Shown piece by piece: positions 9,603-19,553 of a DNA stretch of 34,918 bases (positions are counted from its first letter, which is position 1; each line of letters starts with the position of its first letter). Origin of the DNA: Pseudomonas protegens. GTDB taxonomy: Bacteria > Pseudomonadota > Gammaproteobacteria > Pseudomonadales > Pseudomonadaceae. Under the pieces are notes generated by a model, which searched no databases, was not told where the DNA came from, and was given only the letters and a program-made list of their open reading frames with translations. The DNA lies in the NCBI RefSeq assembly GCF_003732485.1, contig NZ_MOAK01000034.1, forward strand, positions 1 through 34,918, in the 5' to 3' direction. The position numbers and the translations under genes are program-made.

Positions 9603-10358
9603 TCACAGCACCTGACGCAGGAAAGCCTGGGCCCGAGGATCTTTCGGCGTCGCGAAGAACACATCCGGCGCCGCATCCTCCAGCAACTTGCCGTGATCGA
9701 AAAACAGCACCCGATCCGCCACTTCCCGGGCAAAGCCCATCTCGTGAGTCACACAGACCATGGTCATGCCTTCCAGGGCCAGGGTCTTCATCACGTCCAG
9801 CACTTCGCCGACCATTTCCGGGTCCAGAGCCGAAGTCGGCTCATCGAACAGCATGACCTTGGGCTCCATGGCCAGGGCCCGGGCAATGGCTACCCGCTGC
9901 TGTTGGCCGCCGGAAAGCCGCGAAGGAAACTCGTGGGCCTTCTGCGCAATGCCGACTTTCTCCAGCAACGCCAGGGCCTTGGCCTCGCGTTCCTGCTTGC
10001 CACGCTTGCGCACCACCTTCTGCGCCAGGCAGAGGTTTTCCAGCACGGTCATGTGGGGGAACAGGTTGAAATGCTGGAACACCATGCCCACTTCCCGGCG
10101 ATAGGCGTTCACATCGGTCTTGGGGTCGGCCAGTTGCAGACCGTCGATGCTCACCGAGCCGGAATCGAACTCTTCCAGGCCATTGAGGCAACGCAGGAAG
10201 GTCGACTTGCCGGAACCGGACGGACCGATCACCACCAGCACTTCGCCCTTGGCCACCTGGGTGGTGACGTTATCCACCGCACGCACCACCTGGCCGCGGG
10301 TGTCGAAGACTTTTACCAGATCGCGGACTTCAATCACTTTGCGCGAGCCTCCGCTCAA
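9603..10358 (-). CDS. Polar amino acid ABC transporter, ATP-binding protein
   Basis: A 251-residue ABC ATPase of the GlnQ/HisP type that powers uptake of an amino acid. Walker A is GPSGSGKST (45-53), the Q-loop is [12 protein letters not shown], the signature is LSGGQ (148-152), Walker B with D-loop is [12 protein letters not shown] (168-179), and the switch histidine is in CVTHEMGFA. It overlaps the 3' end of the permease gene by 29 bp if ATG 10358 is used; a GTG at codon 8 ([12 protein letters not shown]) is an alternative start. The substrate cannot be told from sequence. Confidence 0.93.
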   Translation of the reverse strand: MSGGSRKVIEVRDLVKVFDTRGQVVRAVDNVTTQVAKGEVLVVIGPSGSGKSTFLRCLNGLEEFDSGSVSIDGLQLADPKTDVNAYRREVGMVFQHFNLFPHMTVLENLCLAQKVVRKRGKQEREAKALALLEKVGIAQKAHEFPSRLSGGQQQRVAIARALAMEPKVMLFDEPTSALDPEMVGEVLDVMKTLALEGMTMVCVTHEMGFAREVADRVLFFDHGKLLEDAAPDVFFATPKDPRAQAFLRQVL

Positions 10359-11292
10359 GCCGACTGGCCATCTTCGACAGCGGCAGGTTGATCAACAGAT
10401 ACAGGCCCGCCACACAGAACAGGATCTCGAACGGCGAGAACGAGGTGGTGATGACTTCCCGGCCGCTCTTGAGCAGCTCGGTGATGGCGATCACCGACAC
10501 CAGCGAAGTGTCCTTGACCAGGCTGATGAACTGCCCGGCCAGGGGCGGCAACACCCGCTTGAACGCCTGAGGCAGCACCACGTGACGCATCGACTGGCCG
10601 GCGCTGAGCCCCAGGGAGCGGGCGGCTTCGTTCTGCCCGCGGGTAATGGACTGCACCCCGGCACGGACGATTTCCGCCACATAGGCCCCGGTGAACAGCG
10701 ACAGCGCGGCGATCCCGGCGAACTCCCGGGACAGGTTGAGCACCGTGCCGATGAAGAAGTAGAAAATGAAGATCTGCACCAGCAGCGGCGTGCCCCGCAC
10801 CAGCTCGACATAAATCGTCGACAGGTCACGCAGGGTCGGGTTGCTGGACAGCCGGCACAGGCCGGTGCCGAGCCCGATGAGCAGGCCCAACACGCCAGAC
10901 ACCACCGACAGCCACAAGGTGGTCCACAAGCCCCACAACAGGGGGCCCGCCGCCCAGTGCCGGGTCACGCCAATCACATCGCCTTCGGCCACGTCATCGC
11001 CGCTGGCCACCTGCAGGCTGCCTTCATCGACACTCAGATGCTGCTCGACACCCGAGTCACCGCGCAGCGTGACTTGAGCCTTGCCGCCCTGGCGCACAAC
11101 CTCGGCGACGGTGGATATCTCCGCCGCCCGCTGGGACTCTTCGGCCTGGTAGGCGAAGTACTGGGGGACACGGTTCCAGCGCCATTCGTAGGACATCAGC
11201 GAGGTGGCGTAGTACAGGGCGCCGGCCAGGCCGATCAGCACCAGCACGGTCAATACGTGCCAGGGCCATTGGGCTTTTTTCTGTTTGTTCAC
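10330..11292 (-). CDS. Polar amino acid ABC transporter, permease with extra periplasmic domain
   Basis: A 320-residue inner-membrane permease of the HisMQ type; the EAA-like loop is [27 protein letters not shown] use GTG at 11292 ([11 protein letters not shown]) because the in-frame ORF further upstream runs into a REPIN, which is not credible coding sequence. Unusually for this family, TM1 (about 11-30) is separated from the permease core (from about residue 112) by an 80-residue soluble segment, presumably periplasmic, with beta-rich sequence including [16 protein letters not shown]. Only one permease gene is present, so the pore is probably a homodimer. Confidence 0.88.
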   Translation of the reverse strand: MNKQKKAQWPWHVLTVLVLIGLAGALYYATSLMSYEWRWNRVPQYFAYQAEESQRAAEISTVAEVVRQGGKAQVTLRGDSGVEQHLSVDEGSLQVASGDDVAEGDVIGVTRHWAAGPLLWGLWTTLWLSVVSGVLGLLIGLGTGLCRLSSNPTLRDLSTIYVELVRGTPLLVQIFIFYFFIGTVLNLSREFAGIAALSLFTGAYVAEIVRAGVQSITRGQNEAARSLGLSAGQSMRHVVLPQAFKRVLPPLAGQFISLVKDTSLVSVIAITELLKSGREVITTSFSPFEILFCVAGLYLLINLPLSKMASRLERRLAQSD

Positions 11293-11348
11293 TTTGCAGG
11301 TTCCAGCGGTTTGCAGCGGGAAGGTTTGGCAGAGCCCGGCGGGCATCA

Positions 11349-11410
11349 TCGCGAGCAAGCTCGCTCCTACAAAAACGCGGTACGCCCTGTAGGAGCGAGC
11401 TTGCTCGCGA
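11349..11410. repeat. REPIN with perfect 22-bp arms
   Basis: Arms 11349-11370 (TCGCGAGCAAGCTCGCTCC...) and 11389-11410 are perfect reverse complements, with an 18-bp loop. It lies between the solute-binding protein gene and the permease gene of the same operon, a position where a stable RNA hairpin could protect the binding-protein mRNA and lower permease expression. Confidence 0.92.
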
Positions 11411-11436
11411 TCAACCGCAAATCAGTTGCCTGACGC

Positions 11437-12234
11437 CTATTCCATGTCCTTGAGCCACTCGGTGCTCTTGAACCACTTGTCATGGATGCGATCGTAGGTG
11501 CCGTCTTCGTGGATCTGGTGCAGGAAGTTGTTGATGAAGTTGATGCTGTCGTAATCGCCCTTCTTCAAACCGAAGGCCAAGGGCTCGTAGGTGAACGGCT
11601 TGTCGAGGAATACCAGCTTGCCATTGCCCACTTTGTTGACGGCCACCACGTTGTACGGGGCGTCATAGATGAAGGCGTCGGCCTTGCCGTTGACCACGTC
11701 CAGCACCGCTTCCTGCTCATTGTCGTAGCCGTGGTACTTGGCCTTGGCGATCAGCTTCTTGGCGACCATCTCACCGGTGGTGCCCAGCTTGGAGGTGATG
11801 CGGTAGTCGGCGCTGTTCAGGTCCTTGTAGGACTTGATGGTGCCTTCCAGGTCCTTGCGGATCAGCAGGGTCTGGCCGACCACGATGAAGGGTTCGCTGA
11901 AGTTCAGGCGCAGGTTGCGTTCCTGGGTCAGGGTCATGCCGCTGCCGATCATGTCGAACTTGTCGGTGAGCAGGGCCGGAATGATGCCGTCGTAGCCGGT
12001 GGAAACCATCTCCAGCTTGACCCCCATGGACTTGGCCATGGCCTTGAGCAGATCAACTTCGAAACCGATGATTTCGCCACGCTTGTTGGTCATCTCGAAC
12101 GGCATGTAGGTCGGGTCCATGCCGACTTTCAGCGTGCCGCGCTTGACCGCGTCGTCGATGGCGCCGGCCTGGGCCGTGTTGACCGCCAGCAGGGCTGCGG
12201 CACCCGCCAGCAGCAGCGAAAGATACTTCTTCAT
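11437..12234 (-). CDS. Polar amino acid ABC transporter, periplasmic binding protein
   Basis: A 265-residue solute-binding protein (SBP family 3). It has a clear signal peptide, MKKYLSLLLAGAAALLAVNTAQA, with cleavage expected after residue 23. The start of the mature domain, GTLKVGMDPTYMPFEMTNKRGEIIGFEVDLLKAMAK, contains the family's PPF/PF-E-x-x-x-x-G-x-x-x-GF-x-x-D-L pattern, and the C-terminal lobe has KADAFIYDAPYNVVAV. A GGGGA ribosome site precedes ATG 12234. It is first in the three-gene transport operon. The ligand is unknown; the family covers glutamine, arginine, histidine, aspartate/glutamate and others. Confidence 0.93.
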   Translation of the reverse strand: MKKYLSLLLAGAAALLAVNTAQAGAIDDAVKRGTLKVGMDPTYMPFEMTNKRGEIIGFEVDLLKAMAKSMGVKLEMVSTGYDGIIPALLTDKFDMIGSGMTLTQERNLRLNFSEPFIVVGQTLLIRKDLEGTIKSYKDLNSADYRITSKLGTTGEMVAKKLIAKAKYHGYDNEQEAVLDVVNGKADAFIYDAPYNVVAVNKVGNGKLVFLDKPFTYEPLAFGLKKGDYDSINFINNFLHQIHEDGTYDRIHDKWFKSTEWLKDME

Positions 12235-12425
12235 CTCAAGTCCCCTGAAGCCATTTTATTGTGGTGTCTGCGCGCCGCGGGCCTGGAATGAAAATCTTCG
12301 GATATCAAGCCGTTGTCGATCACGCACAGAAATTTGCGGGAGCGATGCTAACGCACTCGGCCGTTTGCACAAGGATTTTTGTTGTTACAAAGGGGGGATA
12401 CGGGGCTATTGGTCGCAGAAAGCAA

Positions 12426-12455
12426 AACGCCCTTGAGTGGAGGCTCAAGGGCGTT
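12426..12455 (-). terminator. Rho-independent terminator of opgGH
   Basis: A perfect 12-bp stem, AACGCCCTTGAG/CTCAAGGGCGTT, with a 6-base loop. On the minus strand it is followed by TTGCTTTC, and it begins 4 bp after the opgH stop codon. Confidence 0.85.
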
Positions 12456-12459
12456 GGCT

Positions 12460-15030
12460 TCAGGCCGGTTGCGGCGCCGCCATCAGCGGCTGCAAGGGCA
12501 GCAGCGGCGCATGGGGATCAGCATCCACCGACTGGCGCCAGGCGTCCAGCCAATCGCTGTGGCCCTCGCTCCAGACTTGCTGGTGCAGGCGCCCCAGGGC
12601 CACCGGATCGCTCAACAGCGCCAGGCGCTCGCTGTTGTTCAGGGCTGCCGGGCCGACTTTCAGTGCATGGCGCACCCGCTCCTGGCGCAGCCATTCGATC
12701 GGCTCGGCCTGGGTGTGGCGGGATGTGGCCAGGGCACAGGCCAGAGCGTTCTGCTGCGGGTCCACCACGGCTCGGACAAAACCGTCGTTGAGCGCATGCC
12801 AGCGGTTCTCGTGGGTGTACTGGTCGGTAGCCAGCAGCGCCTGGGGCGGAGCGTATTCCTCGGGAATCAGGAACAGGCTCTCGTCACGGGACTTCAGGCC
12901 CAGGCCGACACGACTGGAGATCACCGACACCGGGATCGACAGCATCAACGAACCGACAATCGGCACCAGCCACCAGAGGAAGCTGGGGTTCAGCCAGATC
13001 ACCAGCAGGGCCCAGCAGAAGCCCAGCAGGGTCTGCGGACCGTGGCGGCGCACGGCTTCGCTCCACGGCGTGGAGTCGTCGTCACGTTGTGGCGAGTTCC
13101 AGGTCGCGGCCCAGCCGAGGAATGCAGCCAGCACGAAACGGGTGTGGAAGATCATCCGCACCGGCGCCAGCAGCATGGAGAACAGCATCTCCAGGAGCAT
13201 CGACAGGGTCACCTTGAACTTGCCGCCGAACTCTTTCGCGCCCTTGGCCCAGATCAGGATGATGCTCAGCAACTTCGGCAGGAACAGCAGCACGATAGTC
13301 GTGGAGAACAGCGCAATGGCCTTGTCCGGGTGCCACTGCGGCCACAGCGGATACAACTGCCGTGGTTCGAGGAAGTACTGCGGTTCCATCAGGGTATTGA
13401 CCGCCAGCAGAGCGGTGGACAGCACCAGGAAGAAGAACCACAGCGGCGCCGACAGGTAGGACATCACCCCGGTGAGAAACACCGCGCGGTGCACCGGGTG
13501 CATGCCCTTGACCAGGAACAGGCGGAAGTTCATCAGGTTGCCGTGGCACCAGCGACGGTCACGCTTGAGTTCGTCCAGCAGGTTCGGCGGCAACTCTTCG
13601 TAACTGCCCGGCAGGTCGTAGGCAATCCACACGCCCCAGCCGGCACGGCGCATCAGCGCGGCTTCGACGAAGTCGTGGGACAGGATCGCACCGGCAAAGG
13701 CGCCTTTACCGGGCAATGGCGCCAGGGCGCAGTGCTCGATGAACGGCTTCATGCGGATGATCGCGTTGTGGCCCCAGTAGTGGGACTCACCCAACTGCCA
13801 GAAGTGCAGGCCGGCGGTAAACAGCGGGCCGTAGACCCGGGTGGCGAACTGCTGCATGCGCGCATACAGGGTGTCCATGCCCGAGGCCCGTGGCGCAGTC
13901 TGGATGATCCCCGCGTCCGGCGTGGCTTCCATCAGGCGTACCAGGCTGGTCAGGCATTCGCCGCTCATCACGCTGTCGGCGTCCAGTACCACCATGTACT
14001 TGTAGTCACCGCCCCAGCGACGGCAGAAGTCGTCGAGGTTGCCGCTCTTGCGTTTCACTCGGCGGCGACGGCGGCGATAGAAGATCTTGCCGAAGCCCTT
14101 GGCTTCGCGGCAGACATCCAGCCAGGCCTGCTGCTCGGCCACACAGATATCACTGTCGTTGCTGTCGCTGAGGACGAAGAAGTCGAAGCGGTCCAGGTCA
14201 CCGGTGGCCGCTACCGACTCGAAGGTCGCCCGCAGGCCGGCAAACACTCGAGGCACGTCTTCGTTGCAGATCGGCATCACCAGTGCGGTACGCGCGTCCT
14301 TGGGAATCGGCTCGTTACCGGCACTGGCCCCGGAGATGCGGTACTTGTCGTGACCGGTCAACAGCTCCAGGAAGCCCATCAGCGCGGTCCAGAAACCCGC
14401 CGACACCCAGCAGAAGAGGATGCCGAAAAGGATCAGGATGCTGGTTTGCAGGGCATAGGGCAGCACTTGGGTCGCGGTCTGCATCAGCGGCTGGTGCAGG
14501 ACCTCTTCCAGGTCGACGAAGGACCAGCCCTGGTACGGCATGATGCCTTTCATGTACCAGCCGGCGACGATGGTCTGACCGAGCATCAGCACCAGCAGGA
14601 TATAGCGACGGATCGAACCCACGGTGCGCCAGCGCGCAGCCGGCAGCACACGTTCGTCCTTCGGCGGCGCGGGCGGGTTGGTGCGCCCGGTCAGGCGCCG
14701 CCAGCCGCGCACCAGGATATTGGTGCGCCACGGCTCCGGGACCACCTTGGTGCGGCGGATCGGCGGCGTGGCCTTGAGGCAGACCCGGCCTTCGGCATCG
14801 ACCGCAAGCATTTCCGCTTCTTCAAGTTCGGCGGCGGTGCTCAGGGACAGACGCTGGCCCACCGATACCTGGGCGGCATCGCTGGGAGCGTCGAAGGTCG
14901 TTGACGATAGACGTTGGTGCAGTTCGCTGAAGGACTGGCAGCCCGCGAGTTCCGCGCGCTGCTGGTCCGACATCGGCAGGTGCGCCAGGTACTCGGCAAG
15001 AGACTCTGGCTGTAGTTGAGAGTTACTCAT
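12460..15030 (-). CDS. opgH: OpgH (MdoH), glucans biosynthesis glucosyltransferase H
   Basis: An 856-residue inner-membrane family GT2 glucosyltransferase that makes the beta-1,2 backbone of osmoregulated periplasmic glucans from UDP-glucose. The catalytic residues are in [11 protein letters not shown] (284-294), VLDADS (348-353), SHDF (451-454) and the RRW motif in [10 protein letters not shown] (489-498). Transmembrane segments flank the cytoplasmic catalytic domain: two before it (about 142-160 and 195-215) and several after residue 510. The start overlaps the opgG end by 8 bp, so the pair is translationally coupled; a strong terminator follows. Confidence 0.95.
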   Translation of the reverse strand: MSNSQLQPESLAEYLAHLPMSDQQRAELAGCQSFSELHQRLSSTTFDAPSDAAQVSVGQRLSLSTAAELEEAEMLAVDAEGRVCLKATPPIRRTKVVPEPWRTNILVRGWRRLTGRTNPPAPPKDERVLPAARWRTVGSIRRYILLVLMLGQTIVAGWYMKGIMPYQGWSFVDLEEVLHQPLMQTATQVLPYALQTSILILFGILFCWVSAGFWTALMGFLELLTGHDKYRISGASAGNEPIPKDARTALVMPICNEDVPRVFAGLRATFESVAATGDLDRFDFFVLSDSNDSDICVAEQQAWLDVCREAKGFGKIFYRRRRRRVKRKSGNLDDFCRRWGGDYKYMVVLDADSVMSGECLTSLVRLMEATPDAGIIQTAPRASGMDTLYARMQQFATRVYGPLFTAGLHFWQLGESHYWGHNAIIRMKPFIEHCALAPLPGKGAFAGAILSHDFVEAALMRRAGWGVWIAYDLPGSYEELPPNLLDELKRDRRWCHGNLMNFRLFLVKGMHPVHRAVFLTGVMSYLSAPLWFFFLVLSTALLAVNTLMEPQYFLEPRQLYPLWPQWHPDKAIALFSTTIVLLFLPKLLSIILIWAKGAKEFGGKFKVTLSMLLEMLFSMLLAPVRMIFHTRFVLAAFLGWAATWNSPQRDDDSTPWSEAVRRHGPQTLLGFCWALLVIWLNPSFLWWLVPIVGSLMLSIPVSVISSRVGLGLKSRDESLFLIPEEYAPPQALLATDQYTHENRWHALNDGFVRAVVDPQQNALACALATSRHTQAEPIEWLRQERVRHALKVGPAALNNSERLALLSDPVALGRLHQQVWSEGHSDWLDAWRQSVDADPHAPLLPLQPLMAAPQPA

Positions 15031-16843
15031 CGGCAGGCAACTGGTAGCTCCAGGTCTCGGTCAGGACTTGTTCAGTTTTAACCGGTTCCGGTGTGGCTGG
15101 GGCCGCCTCGACAGCAGGCTGCTTGGCGTCTTTGTGGTCCTTGTCCTTGGCGTTCTTGGCGTCTTTGGCCGGCTTGGCTTCAGGCTGCTTGGCCGCTGTC
15201 GCCGCTGCTTCCTTCTCCTTTTTCTCCTGTTGCTTGGCGGCGATCTTGTCGGCCTTGGCAACGGAGGAGTTGGAGTTTGGCGTCGAGGCCTTGACCGGCT
15301 CGGCTACCGGGATGTTGCGCACCAGCGCGGCACGCATCTCGGTGGCCTTGCTCGCATCCTTGATCTTCATCCGCAGGGTCAGGCGCCAGCCTTTGGTTTC
15401 CGGGTTGTAGCGAACGCTGTTTTCCACCAGCTCGGCGTTGTCGCCAACACTCACCTGGCTGCGAACTTCGGCGCTTTCCGGCAATGCCGCCAGGGATGGG
15501 CCTTCGAAGTCCACCAGATAGGCAACGCTGCCATCGGGCTGACGGATCAGGTTGGACTGCTTGACGTCACCGGTGGAACGCAGGGTCTGTTGCACCCAGG
15601 CGCTGTCGGGGGAATGCAGGGCGGCTTCGTCGATGGTCCAGTGCAGGCGGTAGGCGTAGTCCAGCGGCTGGCCTGGCTCAGGCTGCTTTTCCGGGTTCCA
15701 GAACGCCACGATGTTGTCGTTGGTTTCGTCCGCAGTCGGGATTTCCACCAGGTCGACGGTGCCCTTGCCCCAGTCGCCCTTGGGTTCGATCCAGGCGCTT
15801 GGGCGCTTGTCGTAGCGGTCGTCGAGGTCTTCATAGTGGCTGAAGTCGCGGCCTCGCTGGAGCAGGCCGAAACCACGCGGGTTTTCCACCGAGAAGTTGC
15901 TCACGGCCAGGTGTTTCGGGTTGTTCAGCGGGCGCCAGATCCACTCGCCATTACCGGCATGGATCGACAGGCCGCTGGAGTCGTGCAGTTCGCGACGGTA
16001 GTTGAGGACCTTCGACGGCTGGTTGGCGCCGAACAGGTACATGCTGGTCAGCGGGGCCAGGCCCAGCTTGCCCACCTTGTCACGCAGGAACACCCGGGCC
16101 TTGACGTCGACAATGGTGTCGGCGCCCGGACGCAGGGTCAGGCGGTAGGCGCCGGTGGCCCGTGGCGAGTCCAGCAGGGCATAGATCACCAGGTGCTTGT
16201 CGGTTGGCTTGGGCTGTTGGATCCAGAACTCGCTGAAGCGCGGGAACTCTTCGCCGGACGGCAGGGCGGTGTCGATCGCCAGACCACGAGCGGACAGGCC
16301 ATAAGTGTGACCTTTGCCGACGACGCGGAAATAGCTCGCGCCGAGCATGGTCATGATCTCGTCTTGCTTGTCAGCCTTGTTGATCGGGTACAGCACACGG
16401 AAACCGGCATAGCCGAGTTTTTCAGTGGCCTTGGGATCGAACTTGACGTCGCCGAAATCGAAGCGATTCGGGTCGTACTTGATCTCGGATACGGTGTTGG
16501 CGCTGATCTCGTTGATCTTCACCGGCGTGTCGAAGTGCATGCCCTGGTGGTAGAACGACAGCTTGAACGGGGTCTTCTGATCGGCCCATTCGGCTTTTTC
16601 GCTGAGGAAGCGGATTTTCTGGTAATCCGCGAACTTCATCTCACGGAACTCGTTCGGCAGGTTACTGCGCGGGGCCTCGTACTTCTGCCCGGCCAGGTCC
16701 TTGGCCTTGACCGATACATCATCCAGATTGAATGCCATGAGTTGACCGGCGCCGAGCAGGCAGACCAGCGCAGAGCCCGTCACCAGTGCGTTTCGTAACC
16801 GTTTGGCAAACAAGTTTGGTGCATTACAGGGACTAACAATCAC
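15023..16843 (-). CDS. opgG: OpgG (MdoG), periplasmic glucans biosynthesis protein G
   Basis: A 606-residue periplasmic protein required for making branched osmoregulated glucans together with OpgH. I chose GTG 16843 ([18 protein letters not shown]) because GAGGG lies seven bases upstream; an earlier ATG has no good site. The N-terminus is a basic stretch plus a hydrophobic signal ([19 protein letters not shown]). The beta-sandwich MdoG domains follow ([19 protein letters not shown]... through [21 protein letters not shown]). Between this core and the last residues [13 protein letters not shown] is a Lys/Ala/Glu/Asp-rich low-complexity stretch of about 65 residues (527-593). About 275 bp separate it from the upstream dtd; no clear promoter consensus was found there. 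Confidence 0.93.
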   Translation of the reverse strand: MIVSPCNAPNLFAKRLRNALVTGSALVCLLGAGQLMAFNLDDVSVKAKDLAGQKYEAPRSNLPNEFREMKFADYQKIRFLSEKAEWADQKTPFKLSFYHQGMHFDTPVKINEISANTVSEIKYDPNRFDFGDVKFDPKATEKLGYAGFRVLYPINKADKQDEIMTMLGASYFRVVGKGHTYGLSARGLAIDTALPSGEEFPRFSEFWIQQPKPTDKHLVIYALLDSPRATGAYRLTLRPGADTIVDVKARVFLRDKVGKLGLAPLTSMYLFGANQPSKVLNYRRELHDSSGLSIHAGNGEWIWRPLNNPKHLAVSNFSVENPRGFGLLQRGRDFSHYEDLDDRYDKRPSAWIEPKGDWGKGTVDLVEIPTADETNDNIVAFWNPEKQPEPGQPLDYAYRLHWTIDEAALHSPDSAWVQQTLRSTGDVKQSNLIRQPDGSVAYLVDFEGPSLAALPESAEVRSQVSVGDNAELVENSVRYNPETKGWRLTLRMKIKDASKATEMRAALVRNIPVAEPVKASTPNSNSSVAKADKIAAKQQEKKEKEAAATAAKQPEAKPAKDAKNAKDKDHKDAKQPAVEAAPATPEPVKTEQVLTETWSYQLPADE

Positions 16844-17119
16844 GAGCAACCCTCGCCGAAAACAGATCAAAAAACCAACGGCCAGCTATCTATATGCCAG
16901 GTTGGCGAGCATTGTTCCGACTCCGATGGGGCTAAATGATTCCCCAAACGGCCGTGGACAAGTCTCTACTTAAGTCAAAATGGACCAACGAACGCTGATC
17001 CCCGTAGCGCGCGATTATCTAGTAGCCCGCGTTACAACGCATCAGGGGTAACAAAGTATTTATCGCGAAAAACAGCAGTTTCCGGCCCAAATCGGTGGAA
17101 AAAGATGTTTCAGGCGCTT

Positions 17120-17557
17120 TCAGGTCTGTAACAGGAAGGTTACCGGGCCATCATTGACCAGATGCACCTGCATGTCCGCGCCAAAACGCCCTGATGCCAC
17201 TTTGCCATGCAACTGTTGCGCCTTCGCTATCAGGTAGTCAAAAAGCTCCTCGCCGAGTGCAGGTGGCGCAGCCGTGGAAAAGCTCGGACGCAACCCGCTT
17301 TTGGTGTCTGCCGCCAGGGTGAACTGCGACACCAGCAACAGCCCGCCCTGCACATCCGTCAGGGACAGGTTCATCTTGCCTTCAGCGTCGCTGAACACCC
17401 GATAGTTAAGCAGCTTATGCAGGAGTTTGTCGGCGCTGGCCCGAGTGTCCTCGGGCTCTACCGCCACCAGCACCAGCAAACCCTGGTCCACCGCACCGAC
17501 TATTTCCCCGGCCACTTCAACCCGCGCGCCGGTTACGCGCTGCAACAGCCCCTTCAT
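17120..17557 (-). CDS. dtd: Dtd, D-aminoacyl-tRNA deacylase
   Basis: A 145-residue trans-editing enzyme that removes D-amino acids (and glycine from tRNA-Ala) mischarged onto tRNA. Both family active-site motifs are intact: SQFTLAAD (77-84) and NDGPVTF (135-141, the NxGPVT cis Gly-Pro motif). The start ATG (17557) overlaps the pip stop by 4 bp (ATGA), indicating co-translation. Confidence 0.96.
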   Translation of the reverse strand: MKGLLQRVTGARVEVAGEIVGAVDQGLLVLVAVEPEDTRASADKLLHKLLNYRVFSDAEGKMNLSLTDVQGGLLLVSQFTLAADTKSGLRPSFSTAAPPALGEELFDYLIAKAQQLHGKVASGRFGADMQVHLVNDGPVTFLLQT

Positions 17558-18525
17558 GCTTCTTCGGGCGGCAGGTCGAGCAGGCGGCGAGCCATCTGAT
17601 CAGTGGCTCGTACCAGGGCGTCGGTGATGCCAGGTTCGGAGGCGGCATGACCGGCGTCGCGAATCACCTGCAACTCACTGTTGGGCCAGGCCTGATGCAG
17701 CTCCCAGGCGTTGTCCAGAGGGCAGATCACGTCGTAGCGACCGTGGATGATGACTCCGGGCAAATGGGCGATCTTGCCCATGTCGCGGATCAGCTGGTCG
17801 GGTTCGAGGAAGGCATTGTTGATGAAGTAATGACATTCGATTCGGGCAATCGACAGCGCCCGCTGCGGCTCGGAGAAGCGGTCCACCACCAGCGGGTTCG
17901 GACGCAGGGTCGCGGTGCGCCCTTCCCAACCCGACCAGGCCTTGGCGGCATGCATCTGGGCGATCTGGTCATTGCCGGTCAGGCGCTTGTGGAAGGCGCT
18001 GACCAGGTCATGACGCTCCTCCAGGGGAATCGGTGCCACGTAGTCCTGCCAGTAATCCGGGAACAGACGGCTGGCGCCGCACTGGTAGTACCACTGGATT
18101 TCCTGGGGACGGGCCAGGAAGATGCCCCGCACGATCAGGCCCAGCACTCGATCCGGGTGGGCCTGGGCATAGGCCAGGGCCAGGGTCGAGCCCCAGGAGC
18201 CGCCGAACAGCACCCATTTGTCGATGCACAGGTGCTGGCGAATCCGCTCCAGGTCCGCCACCAGGTCCCAGGTGGTGTTGTTCTCCAGGCTCGCGTGGGG
18301 GGTGGAACGCCCGCAACCGCGCTGGTCGAAGGTGACGATGCGGTACAGGTTCGGGTCGAAATAGCAGCGGCTCGCCCCATCACAGCCCGCGCCCGGCCCA
18401 CCGTGAATGAACACCACCGGCAAACCTTCCGGTGAACCACTTTCGTCGACATACAGCACATGGGGCTGGTCGACGGCCAGATCGTGCCGGGCATAGGGTT
18501 TGATCTGCGGGTACAAAGTCTGCAT
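17554..18525 (-). CDS. pip: Pip, proline iminopeptidase
   Basis: A 323-residue alpha/beta-hydrolase of peptidase family S33 that removes N-terminal proline from peptides. The oxyanion-hole motif is HGGPG (41-45), the nucleophile elbow is GGSWGS with Ser110, and the rest of the triad is Asp265 (HGRYDVICP) and His293 ([10 protein letters not shown]). [19 protein letters not shown] belongs to the cap domain typical of the family. I chose ATG 18525 ([12 protein letters not shown]) because GGAG stands seven bases upstream; the in-frame codons further upstream lack this. It is coupled to dtd downstream. Confidence 0.95.
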   Translation of the reverse strand: MQTLYPQIKPYARHDLAVDQPHVLYVDESGSPEGLPVVFIHGGPGAGCDGASRCYFDPNLYRIVTFDQRGCGRSTPHASLENNTTWDLVADLERIRQHLCIDKWVLFGGSWGSTLALAYAQAHPDRVLGLIVRGIFLARPQEIQWYYQCGASRLFPDYWQDYVAPIPLEERHDLVSAFHKRLTGNDQIAQMHAAKAWSGWEGRTATLRPNPLVVDRFSEPQRALSIARIECHYFINNAFLEPDQLIRDMGKIAHLPGVIIHGRYDVICPLDNAWELHQAWPNSELQVIRDAGHAASEPGITDALVRATDQMARRLLDLPPEEA

Positions 18526-18671
18526 TACGCGCTCCGTGGAGGTCGGGTTCATCCCTGGTGGGGACTTCATTTATTCTGCCGTTCGGCATCATAAACCCGA
18601 ATTACGCAATGAGCATGTCCTTGAAGAAAACAGGGTTGTTCGGGGAATTGCGATACGTCGCGCAGGGCGCT

Positions 18672-18733
18672 TCGCGAGCAAGCTCGCTCCTACATAAAGG
18701 CGTGCATCCGCGGTAGGAGCCAGCTTGCAGGCG
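18672..18733. repeat. REPIN downstream of hutG
   Basis: The first arm (18672-18693) is identical to the first arm of the REPIN at 11349; the second arm (18713-18733) is a degenerate inverted copy beginning GTAGGAGCCAGCTTGCAGG. It begins 10 bp beyond the hutG stop and probably forms the 3' boundary of the long hut transcript. The rest of the 18526-18742 gap shows nothing else I can name. Confidence 0.88.
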
Positions 18734-18742
18734 CAAGCAATG

Positions 18743-19543
18743 TCAGCGGTAATGCTCCTGCCCCCAGGCCAGCAGCCCCTGCAGCAATGCCTTGAGCACC
18801 ACCTGGGTCGGTGCCGCCAGGTCCTCGCGATAGCGGAACGGCTCGAACTCTTCCATGTAGGCGCTCTGCGCCAGTTCCAGCTGCACCGCATGAATGTGCT
18901 CGGCCGGGTTGCCGTAATGCCGGGTGATATGCCCCCCCTTGAAACGACCGTTGAGCACGTGGGTGTAATCGCCATGGGCAGCGCAGATGCTCTCCAGGCG
19001 GCCGGCCAGTTGCGGATCACAGCTGGCGCCGTTGAAGGTGCCGAGGTTGAAGTCCGGCAGCTTGCCCTCGAACAGATGCGGGATCAGCGACCGGATGGAG
19101 TGGGCATCGAACAGCAAGGCATAGCCGAACTCGGCCTTGAGCCGCGCCAGCTCTTCCTGCAGGGTGCGGTGATAGGGCCCCCAGACCTGTTCCAGGTATT
19201 GCTGCCGCTCTTCTTTGGACGGCGCCTGCCCTTCGACGAACAACGGCTCGCCATCGAACAGCGTCGCCGGATACAGGCCGGTGGTAGCACCGACGTACAG
19301 CGGCTTGTCATCGGACGGCCGGTTCAGGTCGATGACGAAACGCGAGTATTCGGCCGCCAAGGTGCTGGCTCCCAGCTCCTCGGCGAACTGATACAGCCGT
19401 GGAATGTGCCAGTCGGTGTCCGGCAGGCTCCGCGCCTGGGGCACCAGCCCGGCCGCCACCGCCGGGGTCAGGCGCGTACCGGCGTGGGGCATGCTGATCA
19501 GCAGCGGCACCCGGCCTTGTTTGAAATTCAGAACCTTATCCAC
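18743..19543 (-). CDS. hutG: HutG, N-formylglutamate deformylase
   Basis: A 266-residue N-formylglutamate amidohydrolase giving glutamate and formate, the last step of the five-step histidine degradation route. Family features visible are PLLISMPHAGTRL (13-25), SLPDTDWHIPRLY, VIDLNRPSDDKPLYVG and LLFDAHSIRS, whose Asp/His residues are the likely zinc ligands. This is the N-formylglutamate type, not the arginase-like formimidoylglutamase also called HutG in other bacteria; the presence of hutF confirms the route. Translation starts at GTG 19543 with GGAG seven bases upstream. It is the last gene of the hut unit. Confidence 0.95.
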   Translation of the reverse strand: MDKVLNFKQGRVPLLISMPHAGTRLTPAVAAGLVPQARSLPDTDWHIPRLYQFAEELGASTLAAEYSRFVIDLNRPSDDKPLYVGATTGLYPATLFDGEPLFVEGQAPSKEERQQYLEQVWGPYHRTLQEELARLKAEFGYALLFDAHSIRSLIPHLFEGKLPDFNLGTFNGASCDPQLAGRLESICAAHGDYTHVLNGRFKGGHITRHYGNPAEHIHAVQLELAQSAYMEEFEPFRYREDLAAPTQVVLKALLQGLLAWGQEHYR

Positions 19544-19553
19544 AACCCTTCTC

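Noticed and set aside
11293..11358. N-terminal extension of the ABC permease by 22 residues
   Set aside because: It starts within the REPIN, and the resulting peptide does not resemble a leader; GTG 11292 directly precedes the basic N-terminus and TM1.
12379..14904. Very long open frame on the plus strand opposite opgH (841 residues), and similar ones at 15068-16798, 21006-23834, 23930-26419 and 30000-31670
   Set aside because: They are antisense shadows of well-identified genes, caused by high GC third positions; the compositions (runs of His, Gln, Gly, Arg) match no protein family, and they lack ribosome sites.
16844..17119. Promoter of opgG in the 276-bp gap upstream (for example TAGATAAT near 17013-17020 on the minus strand)
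   Set aside because: No -35 element at suitable spacing was found, so a specific promoter call is not supported.
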